DNA of 64,000 nucleotides, from NCBI GenBank assembly GCA_017433825.1, contig JAFRGL010000001.1:1-64000 (forward strand), given 5' to 3'. This document shows positions 8,179-16,839 of the stretch, one piece after another (the stretch's first letter is position 1; each line of letters starts with the position of its first letter). Under the pieces are notes generated by a model. That model worked only from the letters and a program-made list of their open reading frames with translations. It did not search any database and was not told where the DNA came from. The DNA is from Eubacterium sp. GTDB lineage: Bacteria; Bacillota; Clostridia; Lachnospirales; Lachnospiraceae. Position numbers and translations under genes: made by a program.

Positions 8179-9420
8179 TCACACATCTATCGCCCCGTAG
8201 ATTTCCATGGGCACGTAGGCCTCCACATGGATGCCTTCGGCCAGGTATTCTTCGGTCAGGAGCTGGCCTTTCTCGCGGATGACGGCAATCTTTCCGGCCT
8301 TGTCATAAGGATAAATCCGGTCAATGAAAAGCTTCCCCGCCAGGAGAATCTTCTCGATCTCCGACAGAAGATCGTCTAGCCCTTCGCCGGTTTTCGCGGA
8401 AATATGAACCGTCTGCGATGCCCGCGGATCAAACAGAATGACATCCGCCGGCGCCACGTCCATCTTGTTGAAGCAGGTAATCACCGGCTTGTCCTTCGCC
8501 CCCAGATTGTCCAGGGTTTCGTAAACAATCTCCATCTGCCGGTCCATCTCCGGGTTGGAGGCGTCCACCACGTGGATAATGATGTCCGCATACACCGCCT
8601 CCTCCAGGGTGCTTTTGAAAGCCTCCACCAGATGATGCGGCAGCTTGCGGATAAACCCGACTGTGTCGGTCAGCAGCACCTTGCCCTTCAAGGGCAGCTC
8701 GCAGACCCGGGTGGTGGGGTCCAGGGTGGCGAAAAGCGCGTCCTCTTCCAGCACGCCCGCGCCGGTCAGGGTGTTTAAAAGGGTGGATTTGCCCGCGTTG
8801 GTATAGCCCACGATAGCCGCAGTGGAAAGATTCCCCCGCTTTCTGCCTTCCCGTAAGGTATCCCTGTGGCGCTTCACTTCTTCCAGTTCTTTCTTCAATA
8901 CGCCGATTCGTTCCCCGATAAGCCTTCTGTCCGTTTCCAGCTTTTTCTCGCCGGGACCGCGGGTTCCGATGCCGCCGCCCTGCCTTGACAGGGATTTGCC
9001 AAGGCCGGTAAGCCGGCTTGCCCGGTACCTAAGTTGGGCCAGCTCCACCTGGATTTTGCCTTCGCCCGTACGGGCCCTTGCGGCGAAAATATCCAGGATC
9101 AGAAGCGTCCGGTCCAGCACCTTGCATTTTAAAAGATCCTGCAGGTTGTTCAGCTGGGCCGGGGAAAGCTCGTCATCGCAGATGACGGTATCCGCTTCAA
9201 AAAGCTCCAGCATCTGCGCCAGTTCTTCTATTTTTCCGCTTCCCAGGTAAGTGCCCGGATGGGCAGATTCCCGGTTCTGCATGAGGGTGGCGGCCACTTC
9301 CGCCTTCGCGGTTTTCGCAAGCTCGGCAAGCTCCGCCAGGGATCTGGCGGTTTCCTTCTCATCGCCTGCGGATACGGCGGCCAGTATCGCCCGTTCTCTC
9401 TTCTGTTCCAGTTCTATCAT
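8179..9420 (-). CDS. hflX: Ribosome-associated GTPase HflX
   Basis: This 413-residue GTPase splits or rescues stalled ribosomes under stress in studied bacteria. The N-terminal HflX domain contains HPGTYLGSGK and RARTGEGKIQVELAQLRY, a Gly-rich segment GGGIGTRGPGE (148-158) follows, then the G domain with G1 GYTNAGKS (205-212), DTVGF (G3) and NKMD (G4). Its start lies 1 nt after the stop of the TPR lipoprotein gene, indicating translational coupling. It is the last gene of the prfA-containing leftward cluster. Confidence 0.96.
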   Translation of the reverse strand: MIELEQKRERAILAAVSAGDEKETARSLAELAELAKTAKAEVAATLMQNRESAHPGTYLGSGKIEELAQMLELFEADTVICDDELSPAQLNNLQDLLKCKVLDRTLLILDIFAARARTGEGKIQVELAQLRYRASRLTGLGKSLSRQGGGIGTRGPGEKKLETDRRLIGERIGVLKKELEEVKRHRDTLREGRKRGNLSTAAIVGYTNAGKSTLLNTLTGAGVLEEDALFATLDPTTRVCELPLKGKVLLTDTVGFIRKLPHHLVEAFKSTLEEAVYADIIIHVVDASNPEMDRQMEIVYETLDNLGAKDKPVITCFNKMDVAPADVILFDPRASQTVHISAKTGEGLDDLLSEIEKILLAGKLFIDRIYPYDKAGKIAVIREKGQLLTEEYLAEGIHVEAYVPMEIYGAIDV

Positions 9421-9421
9421 T

Positions 9422-10492
9422 TCAGCCCTCCGGTCTGGGGGATAAAAACTTATATTCTCTCCGGCCTTGCGAGTCCAGCGGGTAGTTTTTAAGGAAATCC
9501 GCCATTTTATGCTTCGCGGTAATGAAATCGTTCATCCGCTCGTAAATGACGATTTCATTGAACAGGAGGCTTTCCATCGCGGCGGGATCCCCCGAGGAAA
9601 TGCCCAGGCCGATGTAGTACAGCGCTTTTTCGTAATCGCCCTCTTCCGCAAAGCACATGGCAAGCCCGTTGTTGCAGTCCGCAAGGCGGATGCCCGAATT
9701 CCGGTACCGAAGATACAGATTTTTGGCCGCATCCAGGTCCTTTTCATTCAGGTAAACCTTCCCCAGGATGAGCATGGCCTCATGGTTTCCCATGTCCATG
9801 GCCTGGTTAAGGGCTTCCTTTGCGCCGTCATAGTCGTCCAGGTAGAAGCAGGCCTTTCCGTAGTTGGCGTAATCCTCCGCCGTGCTGCAGGGAAGCTTTA
9901 AGGCCTGTTCCAGATAGGCGATGCCCTTCGTCTTCGCCCCCGCGGCACTGGCCGCTTCGTAAATCAGAAGGTAAATATCGAAGTCAGGCTCATATTCCAC
10001 AGCCTTCGCAAAGCATTCCTCCGCGCCGGCCGCGTCCTTCATAAAGAGTTTGTCCTCGCCCAAAAGGGCGTAGGCCAGGGCCTTTTTCTCACCTTCGATA
10101 AGAATGCCATAATCCTTTTCGGCATCCTCATACTGACCGTTTCTCATCAGGGATTCGGCGCGGTAAAACAGCACGTCCGTCTCGAATTCCTCATTGTCGT
10201 AGGTCATGGCGGAAAGGCTCATGGAAAACAGCTTCGCCGCGTATTTGTAATCGCCCTTATTGAAATAAACCAGTCCCTGCCCCCTGTAGGATTCGGCCCT
10301 TCTTCCGTCGGTTTTCTCCGCCGCGGTAAATTCCGTCATGGCGGTTTCGTAATCCCCGGCCGCCAGCGCGTCCAGCCCTCTGTCATAGGCGCCGGAATCC
10401 TCCGGCACGCAGGCGGACAGGAAGAAGACGAGGCTTAACAAAAGCCCCGCCAGGATTCTTCCAAATGCGATTTTCCGCCGTACAAAGGACAT
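9422..10492 (-). CDS. TPR-repeat lipoprotein
   Basis: This 356-residue protein has a signal peptide with lipobox LSAC (Cys28). Several tetratricopeptide repeats follow, for example GDYETAMTEFTAAEK, GDYKYAAKLFSMSL and DDYDGAKEALNQAM. It is predicted to be an extracytoplasmic lipid-anchored scaffold. It is coupled to hflX (1-nt gap). The exact role is unknown; the family is common in Lachnospiraceae. Confidence 0.85.
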   Translation of the reverse strand: MSFVRRKIAFGRILAGLLLSLVFFLSACVPEDSGAYDRGLDALAAGDYETAMTEFTAAEKTDGRRAESYRGQGLVYFNKGDYKYAAKLFSMSLSAMTYDNEEFETDVLFYRAESLMRNGQYEDAEKDYGILIEGEKKALAYALLGEDKLFMKDAAGAEECFAKAVEYEPDFDIYLLIYEAASAAGAKTKGIAYLEQALKLPCSTAEDYANYGKACFYLDDYDGAKEALNQAMDMGNHEAMLILGKVYLNEKDLDAAKNLYLRYRNSGIRLADCNNGLAMCFAEEGDYEKALYYIGLGISSGDPAAMESLLFNEIVIYERMNDFITAKHKMADFLKNYPLDSQGRREYKFLSPRPEG

Positions 10493-10518
10493 TGATATAA
10501 CACTCCGTTCCCGGTTGA

Positions 10519-10551
10519 CTGCCGGTCTGCCGGGCTTTTGGGGACCGGCAG
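10519..10551 (+). other. Hairpin with a T-run on the plus-strand side
   Basis: A 9-bp stem CTGCCGGTC/GACCGGCAG is followed rightward by GGCCGCTTTTTATTT. In the leftward direction, in which the flanking genes are read, it is preceded by A's and lacks a U-tract. It therefore looks like an intrinsic terminator for antisense transcripts, or simply an intercistronic hairpin. Confidence 0.45.
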
Positions 10552-10563
10552 GCCGCTTTTTAT

Positions 10564-11481
10564 TTAATCGTAGAGGTTTTCGTGGTAAACGCCCGCATCC
10601 ACCAGCTTGCGGATGGCGCGCACTACTTTTTCCTTGTCTTCGTGATAGGTGACACCGAACCAGCTTTCATCCGTGTACAGCACGTCCACGAACGCCCGGT
10701 CTTCCTTTAACAGCTCATCCACAAAGATGGGAAGCAGGTATTCCGTGCTGATGTCGCCTGCGGGAAGGTCTTTCAGGAACTTTTTAAAGCCCTCCTGAAG
10801 AATCGGGATAAATTCCGGCTGGAAGCCCCACATGTTCATGGAAACCGTGAGATTTGCGGGAAGCGGCACAAGCCCTTCCGGCTTCTGCACCGCCGCGCCG
10901 TTTTCGGTTTTGATGATATTTTTGGTTTCGTCAATGCCCAGGAGGCGGTTGTATTCGTCCACCTTGCAGATGCCCCTGGTAACGCCGCCGTTGTCGCTTA
11001 AGGTGTTTTCCATCCGGTAGCCTGCCATGCAGATACGCTGTCTTTTCTCATCCGGATCCTGTGAAACCAGGTATTCCTGAATCTGCCGGAAGGGCTGCTG
11101 TCCGTAGAAATCGTCCGCATTGATAACGCAGAAGGGGTCTTTCACCTCATCCCTGATGGCCAGTACTGCCTGGCCCGTGCCCCAGGGTTTGCTCCTGCCA
11201 TAGCTGTTTGTAAAGCCTTCGGGAAGGTCGTCCAGGTCCTGGAATACATAGCGGACCTCCATGAATTTCTGCATCCTTCTGCCGATGCATTCGTGAAACT
11301 CTTCTTCAATATCCTTGCGGATAATGAATACCACCTTGTCAAAGCCAGCTGCCAGCGCGTCATGCACGGAATAATCCATGATGAGCTCCTGGGAAGGTCC
11401 GACCTTTTCCAGCTGTTTGATGCCCTTACCGTAGCGGCTGCCGATGCCGGCTGCCATAATTACCAGTGCCGTATCCCTCAT
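10564..11481 (-). CDS. Sugar-phosphate nucleotidyltransferase-like protein
   Basis: This 305-residue protein has the nucleotidyltransferase signature MAAGIGSRYG at 9-18 and a downstream INADDFYG that fits the metal-binding Asp motif. The family transfers a nucleotide to a sugar 1-phosphate; the substrate here is not evident. It lies 59 nt downstream of prfA on the same strand and upstream of the TPR lipoprotein. No glycan genes are adjacent, so a conserved Lachnospiraceae housekeeping role is possible. Confidence 0.85.
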   Translation of the reverse strand: MRDTALVIMAAGIGSRYGKGIKQLEKVGPSQELIMDYSVHDALAAGFDKVVFIIRKDIEEEFHECIGRRMQKFMEVRYVFQDLDDLPEGFTNSYGRSKPWGTGQAVLAIRDEVKDPFCVINADDFYGQQPFRQIQEYLVSQDPDEKRQRICMAGYRMENTLSDNGGVTRGICKVDEYNRLLGIDETKNIIKTENGAAVQKPEGLVPLPANLTVSMNMWGFQPEFIPILQEGFKKFLKDLPAGDISTEYLLPIFVDELLKEDRAFVDVLYTDESWFGVTYHEDKEKVVRAIRKLVDAGVYHENLYD

Positions 11482-11540
11482 TTTACATTCTCCTGTAGAG
11501 TTTTATAGTACTGCTGTCTTTAAAACGCCGGGAAAGCGTT

Positions 11541-12608
11541 TCATGCGTCGTTGGCCAGCTTCTCCGCCTGGTCGGCGGCAATGAGGCTGTCTATAATCTC
11601 GTCCAGATCCCCGGAAAGCACGTCGGAAAGCCGGTGCAGCGTCAGCTTGATCCGGTGGTCCGTCACCCGCCCCTGCGGGAAATTGTAGGTTCTGATTTTC
11701 TCGGAACGGTCGCCCGTGCCCACCTGGCTTTTGCGGTTCCTGGCTTCTTCCTCGTGTTTTTTTGCCAGTTCCATATCGTACAGCCTGGAACGCAGGATTT
11801 TCAAAGCCTTGTCCTTGTTTTTCAGCTGGCTTTTCTCGTCCTGGCAGGAAATCACGATGCCGGTGGGGATGTGGGTTAACCGCACAGCGGAGTCGGTGGT
11901 GTTGACGGACTGGCCGCCGTTTCCGGAGGAGCGGAAAACGTCAAACCGGCATTCGTTCAGATCCAGATGGAAATCGATTTCCTCCGCTTCCGGCATAATC
12001 GCCACGGTAATGGTGGAGGTGTGAATCCTGCCGCCGCTTTCCGTTTCGGGCACCCTCTGTACCCGGTGGACACCGCTTTCGAATTTCAGGCGGCTGTAGG
12101 CGCCGTTTCCGGTAATCATGAAGATGACTTCCTTGAAGCCGCCCAGGCCGCTTTCGTTCAATGACATGATTTCCGTCTTCCAGCCGCGCATTTCCGCGTA
12201 TTTGGTATACATGCGGTAAATCTCGTAGGCAAAAAGAGCTGCTTCGTCGCCGCCGGCCCCGGCCCGGATTTCCACGATGACGTTTTTGCTGTCATTCGGA
12301 TCCTTGGGCAGAAGGAGGATTTTCAGGCGTTCCGTCAGAACTTCCAGTTCTTTCCTAGCGTCTGAAAGCTCTTCCTTTAAAAGGGCGCGCATTTCCTCAT
12401 CCGACTCCTCCTCCAGCATGGACAGGGAATCATCGATGGTTTCGCGGCATTTCTTGTACCGGCTGTAGGCGTCCGCCACGGGGGAAAGCTCCGCCTCGTC
12501 CCGCATCAGCTTCTGAAGCAGCGCGGAATCGGCCGCCGTCGCAGGGTCGGACAGACGTACGTGGATTTCCTCCAGTCTGTTTAAGATGTCTTCCAGTTTA
12601 TCAAACAT
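11541..12608 (-). CDS. prfA: Peptide chain release factor 1
   Basis: This 355-residue factor recognises UAA/UAG and triggers peptide release. The GGQ motif is in [17 protein letters not shown] and the domain-2 segment reads VQRVPETES, where most RF1 proteins have PAT or PVT at the recognition tripeptide. The start ATG at 12608 overlaps the end of the upstream DUF1385-PrmC gene by 8 nt, so it is translationally coupled to the enzyme that methylates its GGQ glutamine. The frame is open upstream but only within the PrmC gene. Confidence 0.96.
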   Translation of the reverse strand: MFDKLEDILNRLEEIHVRLSDPATAADSALLQKLMRDEAELSPVADAYSRYKKCRETIDDSLSMLEEESDEEMRALLKEELSDARKELEVLTERLKILLLPKDPNDSKNVIVEIRAGAGGDEAALFAYEIYRMYTKYAEMRGWKTEIMSLNESGLGGFKEVIFMITGNGAYSRLKFESGVHRVQRVPETESGGRIHTSTITVAIMPEAEEIDFHLDLNECRFDVFRSSGNGGQSVNTTDSAVRLTHIPTGIVISCQDEKSQLKNKDKALKILRSRLYDMELAKKHEEEARNRKSQVGTGDRSEKIRTYNFPQGRVTDHRIKLTLHRLSDVLSGDLDEIIDSLIAADQAEKLANDA

Positions 12609-14406
12609 TTCCAGTACTCCATGTGCCGTATACCACCCGGTTGTGTCCGGACAGGTCCTGTACAACCGCCGTGTCCGTAAAGCCGGCATCCTGCATCAGA
12701 AGCGATACCGTCCCGGCCTCGTCATAGCCGATTTCAAAAAGGAGGCGTCCGCCTTCATTCAGGTGCGCCGGCGCGTCATTCACCAGCCGTCTGTAGAAAT
12801 CACAGCCGTCCGGGCCGCCGTCCAAGGCAGATGCCGGTTCAAACGCAGCCACCTGCCTTTCCAGTCTTGCAAGCTCCCTTGTCTTAATATAAGGAGGGTT
12901 CGATACGATTATATCAAATTTCCCGTCAATATCATCCAGTAAATCGCTTTTCACAAAAGAAACATCCGCGGAAAGCCTCTGCGCGTTTGCAGAAGCGCAG
13001 GATAACGCTTCTTCGGAAATATCGCTGCCTAAGGCTTCTATCGTTCTTTCCAGTGCCAGGGTGGTGATAATGCAGCCGCTTCCGGTGCATACGTCCAGCA
13101 CCCGGTCACCGTCCTTTATCGCCTTTAAGGTCTCTTCCACCAGGACTTCCGTATCAAACCTGGGGATGAGAACACCGGGCTTTACCGCAAAATCCCTGCC
13201 ATAGAAGCCGGCCGTGCCGGTGATATACTGCACCGGTTCGTGTTTCAGCCTGCGCTTCAGGAAATCTTCCAGCTTATTCTCCGCTTCCTCCGGCAGCACT
13301 TCATCCTTTGAAAGAAGGAAGCGTTTCACATCAATATCCGCCGCGGCCGCGGTCAGGAGCCTGGCTTCATTTTCCGCCTCGGCAAAACCTGCTTTTTTCA
13401 GCTTGTTTTTAACAATATCCGCCGCTTCCGATACGGTCGGCCTGTAGCCGAAACTGCTTTTGAGGAACGCCGGCCAGTCAAATACCTCTTCCACTGCAGC
13501 GATGGCCACCTCCGCCATGGAAGCATCCGGCTCCCTGGTGGTAAGGCGCTGCATGGCAAGGCCCGGCTTGGTCAGCAGGTTCATAAAGGGATTGTCGTAT
13601 TTGCCCGCCACAATGATGAGCTCATAGCTGATGCCGGCGATAACCGGGATCAGCAGGATGCGGATAAGTATCCTGGTCAGATGGGAGTCCGTATTTATCA
13701 GGGCCTGCACCAGCATCAGCACGACGGCGGACACGATGACCACCAGGAACAGGAAGCTGGTGCCGCATCGTTTATGGAAGCGGGAGCTTGCCAGGACATT
13801 TTTCACCGTCAGTGGCAGGCCGTGCTCCACGCAGTTGATGCATTTATGCTCGGCGCCGTGGTACATGAAGGTGCGCTGGATATCCTTCTGCCTTGAAATC
13901 AGGGTAAGGTAAATGATGAAAATCACGATCCGGGTAATGGATTCCAGAAGGGAAAGCAGGAACCGGTTGTCAATGAACCGGCTTAAGAAGGTGCGGATGC
14001 CGTAGGGCAGGAGCATGAAAATCGCCACCGCCATCACCACGCCCAAGAGAAGGCCGCCTGTCATGGCCGCCTTTTCCTCTTTTTTCGCTTTCTCCTCGTA
14101 GGCTTTCAGCTCCTCGGGGGTCATTTTTGCCTTTTCCTTCTCTTCCTCCTCGTCCTCGAAGAAGGAGGCGGAATACATCAGGGTTTTCATGCCGATGACC
14201 AGGGAACTGACGAAACTGATGACGCCGCGGATGATCGGTATCTTCATCCAGACGGACTTTGAAAGATTGTCGGAGCAGGGATGCGCAGAAACGTCGATCT
14301 CCCCGTCCGGCTTCCTCACCGCGATGGAGTACACCGTCTTGTTGCGCATCATGATGCCTTCCATGACCGCCTGCCCGCCGATACCGGAATTGATTTGTTT
14401 TTTCAT
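12601..14406 (-). CDS. prmC: DUF1385 membrane protein fused to PrmC methyltransferase
   Basis: This 601-residue fusion holds two genes that are usually separate neighbours. Residues 1-300 match DUF1385 (YqhQ-like): [16 protein letters not shown] at the start, [10 protein letters not shown] (183-192) and several membrane segments between about 115 and 265. Residues 320-601 match release-factor glutamine N5-methyltransferase: HEPVQYI (389-395), SAM-binding DVCTGSGC (438-445) and the NPPY catalytic motif (503-506). The single frame is open with no intervening stop. It lies directly before prfA, whose product is PrmC's substrate. Part of the protein should be membrane-bound, which is unusual for PrmC. 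Confidence 0.92.
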   Translation of the reverse strand: MKKQINSGIGGQAVMEGIMMRNKTVYSIAVRKPDGEIDVSAHPCSDNLSKSVWMKIPIIRGVISFVSSLVIGMKTLMYSASFFEDEEEEKEKAKMTPEELKAYEEKAKKEEKAAMTGGLLLGVVMAVAIFMLLPYGIRTFLSRFIDNRFLLSLLESITRIVIFIIYLTLISRQKDIQRTFMYHGAEHKCINCVEHGLPLTVKNVLASSRFHKRCGTSFLFLVVIVSAVVLMLVQALINTDSHLTRILIRILLIPVIAGISYELIIVAGKYDNPFMNLLTKPGLAMQRLTTREPDASMAEVAIAAVEEVFDWPAFLKSSFGYRPTVSEAADIVKNKLKKAGFAEAENEARLLTAAAADIDVKRFLLSKDEVLPEEAENKLEDFLKRRLKHEPVQYITGTAGFYGRDFAVKPGVLIPRFDTEVLVEETLKAIKDGDRVLDVCTGSGCIITTLALERTIEALGSDISEEALSCASANAQRLSADVSFVKSDLLDDIDGKFDIIVSNPPYIKTRELARLERQVAAFEPASALDGGPDGCDFYRRLVNDAPAHLNEGGRLLFEIGYDEAGTVSLLMQDAGFTDTAVVQDLSGHNRVVYGTWSTGNV

Positions 14407-14430
14407 GTGAATTCCTTTATAGCAAAAACA

Positions 14431-14455
14431 GGGCTGAGATTAGAAATCCCAACCC
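14431..14455 (-). terminator. Terminator after rpmE
   Basis: An 11-bp stem with two G-U pairs (GGGTTGGGATT/AATCTCAGCCC as read leftward) and a 3-nt loop, followed by TGTTTTTGC. It separates rpmE from the DUF1385-PrmC gene. Confidence 0.75.
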
Positions 14456-14488
14456 TTTTTGATTCTCATATATGCCGTTTTCAAGAAA

Positions 14489-14686
14489 TTATAAACCGTA
14501 TTTCTTGTTGAACTTCTCGATTCGTCCACGAGCCTGAACAGCCTTCTGCTGGCCGGTGTAGAACGGATGGCATTTGGAACAGATTTCCACGTGGATATCT
14601 TCCTTGGTGGAACCGGTCTTAAAGGTATTGCCGCAGTTGCAGGTAACTGTAGCTTCGTAATACTTGGGATGGATAGCTTCCTTCAT
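14489..14686 (-). CDS. rpmE: Ribosomal protein bL31, zinc-binding form
   Basis: This 65-residue ribosomal protein carries Cys16, Cys18, Cys36 and Cys39, the zinc ribbon of the C+ type of bL31. It has a consensus promoter upstream and its own terminator. The order rpmE, DUF1385, prmC, prfA is conserved in many Bacillota. Confidence 0.97.
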   Translation of the reverse strand: MKEAIHPKYYEATVTCNCGNTFKTGSTKEDIHVEICSKCHPFYTGQQKAVQARGRIEKFNKKYGL

Positions 14687-14776
14687 CTTCTTTCACCTCT
14701 TCCATTGGCTTCTTTATATCATTTCACGCGCGCAGATGCGGCGGAACTATCGACTGTTCGTACAACAGCATGAATG

Positions 14777-14805
14777 ATATTATCACACTTGATTTTAATA
14801 TGCAA
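14777..14805 (-). promoter_or_regulatory. Promoter of rpmE
   Basis: TTGCAT (14800-14805), a 17-nt spacer and TAATAT (14777-14782) on the minus strand. Confidence 0.7.
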
Positions 14806-14822
14806 GGAAAATTCTTGATATT

Positions 14823-16838
14823 TTAATCATTTTGTAAAGAATCGTCTTCCTGCTGCGCAGAATACCTGTTTTTCAGCAGTTCTTCCGCCAGGGCAATCCG
14901 GCTTTGCGTATCTTCCGGGACCTGCCGGGCCTGCCGGAATTCATAGACAATCCCGTCCAGAAGGATGGCTGAAGCGCTCCTGCTTTTCGTATCCGGGTTT
15001 TCCGGACCGTACAGCTCACAGTTTCCCCTGTACGTTCTGCCCGGTTCCACAGAAGCATGCACCCGTCCGTACACGGTGTCTGTCTTCGGGTCCAGGACGG
15101 TAACCCCGTGATAGGCCGGCAGAACCATCAGCCCTTCCGATGAAATAAGCGGCGACTTGGCCACGTGGGCTGCCTGCGCGTCCAGGTAAAAATCATACAG
15201 GAAAGCACCGGTATTCAAATCATAGACATACCAGTCGTAGGACAGGTAATTCTGACCGTCTTCACAGCGGGCGGTTTTGATTACTGTCATTTCAAATGAC
15301 ATGGAAGCAGTATTTCTGTCTTCTATCCGGTACTGCTCGGCAAAGGGTGACCGGGTAAAAACGGCCAGGCCTTCTTTGGTTTCCCCGATGATATAATCCG
15401 AGAAACCGCCGTCCGTCACATCCATGATATCCGTAAGCGTCATCTGGTACCGGAAAGGCTTCCGGTTCCAGACTTCCACCGTATTGTATTTCGTACGGGC
15501 CAGGATGACGTCCGTCCCCTCGTAATCGTAAATGAACCGGAAACAGCCCTCTTCATCATTGACAAGGGAGCCTTCCGGCCCTTCCTCATCAAAGAATGGG
15601 ATATCTTCCCCTGTCAGGATATCTACCCGGAACGGTCTGCCGTCGCGGATATCAATCATCGAACCGTCCTGAAGTATGGTGCAGTTGTTAATCACCACCG
15701 AGCCCCCGCCCCTGGTAATGCTGACCAACGGTGTGAACAGGAGGTTTCCGTCATTATCCCTCAGGAAATAATCCTTTTCCGGTTCTTCCGGGAAACAGAT
15801 TTTGGAAAACCAGGTGCCGTTCACCGAAACCGAGCTGCCATACACCGCAAATCCGAATTCTTCCGAGGAAGCCCGCCTGTCCAGTCCGATGAATTTGTCT
15901 TCCGTTTCCAGTTCCGGAGGCGGTACGGTCCAGACAGACTTTTCAACGGGAAGTTCATCCTCTTCCTGCAGGCCCCGGGTTTCCAGGTATGCGGTTTTAT
16001 CCGTAACCGGAACGTAGCCCCCGGCACAGATGGTTTCAAGGGTTTTCCCCATTATCCCGTTCAGTTCATCCGCCTCCCCGGCTTCGGGAAGGTACTTCAC
16101 GGCTTTTGACAGCGCCTCTTCCGTGTCGCCTTTATCCAAATCGGCTTCCGCCTGCAGGGCAACGGTTCTGTAAAAATCCCGCGCAGCGGCTTCTTTTTGC
16201 CGTTCCGCCTCATTTCTGGCCGTTTCCGCAGCCTCATACTGACCGGACAGGACTGTGTTCTGCCGGGAAATAACCGACATTCTGAACAGGGAGACCGCAA
16301 GGAACGCGCCTGAGACCGCCAGCGCCGCAATGCCCGCTGCCAGAAGTTTTTGGGTTCTGGCTTTGCGTCTCCGGTTGGCCAGATCGTCAAAGGCCACCCC
16401 CAGAACCGGCGCCACAAGACGCAGCTTTTCCGTTTCCAGAAGCTTTATCCGCTCTTTTTCCGTTTCCGCGGTGATATTGGCCGCCAGGGGTTCATGCTCG
16501 ACGATACTGCCGTCTTCTTTTTTTTCATAAATCAGGCTTTCCGGAAAGCTTTCCGAAGCAGAGCCGGCTGCCAAAAGGGTTAAGATGTTCCGGAACCGTT
16601 TCTGCGCGATAAAGCCGTCTATCCGCGCATTCACGTCCGGATCCTTCGGTGTTTCGGGCGTGCAGATGACGATAAGCCAGGGTTCTTCCACCTCCGACAG
16701 GCTTTTTATCCCTGTTTTTTCCGCCACATCCTTCGGAATCCTGTACCTTGAAAGGCTGTCTTTAACCTGTTCTGCCAGGAGGGCCATGCCGGGTGTATCC
16801 GGCGCGGTAATGATGATCCGGTTCAGTACTGTTTCCAT
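14823..16838 (-). CDS. Pseudo-TIR, transmembrane, beta-propeller-like protein
   Basis: This 671-residue protein is related in layout to its upstream neighbour. Residues 1-110 form a degenerate TIR domain (LIVICTPETPKDPDVNARI, then ILTLLAAG). When it is aligned with the neighbour's CSEEY...WCMREI, the NADase catalytic Glu becomes Arg72 and the Trp-Cys are lost. The family linker EPLAANITAE and LRLVAPVLGVAFDDL (140-153) follows, then one membrane helix (166-187), a coiled coil (about 188-225) and a C-terminal part of beta-rich repeats likely to fold as a propeller. The start lies 1 nt after the upstream stop. The function is unknown; it may be a regulatory or signalling partner. Confidence 0.75.
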   Translation of the reverse strand: METVLNRIIITAPDTPGMALLAEQVKDSLSRYRIPKDVAEKTGIKSLSEVEEPWLIVICTPETPKDPDVNARIDGFIAQKRFRNILTLLAAGSASESFPESLIYEKKEDGSIVEHEPLAANITAETEKERIKLLETEKLRLVAPVLGVAFDDLANRRRKARTQKLLAAGIAALAVSGAFLAVSLFRMSVISRQNTVLSGQYEAAETARNEAERQKEAAARDFYRTVALQAEADLDKGDTEEALSKAVKYLPEAGEADELNGIMGKTLETICAGGYVPVTDKTAYLETRGLQEEDELPVEKSVWTVPPPELETEDKFIGLDRRASSEEFGFAVYGSSVSVNGTWFSKICFPEEPEKDYFLRDNDGNLLFTPLVSITRGGGSVVINNCTILQDGSMIDIRDGRPFRVDILTGEDIPFFDEEGPEGSLVNDEEGCFRFIYDYEGTDVILARTKYNTVEVWNRKPFRYQMTLTDIMDVTDGGFSDYIIGETKEGLAVFTRSPFAEQYRIEDRNTASMSFEMTVIKTARCEDGQNYLSYDWYVYDLNTGAFLYDFYLDAQAAHVAKSPLISSEGLMVLPAYHGVTVLDPKTDTVYGRVHASVEPGRTYRGNCELYGPENPDTKSRSASAILLDGIVYEFRQARQVPEDTQSRIALAEELLKNRYSAQQEDDSLQND

Positions 16839-16839
16839 C

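Noticed and set aside
7997..8182. Minus-strand open frame of 61 codons inside the repeat region
   Set aside because: It runs through the tandem repeats and the hflX terminator and has no ribosome binding site.
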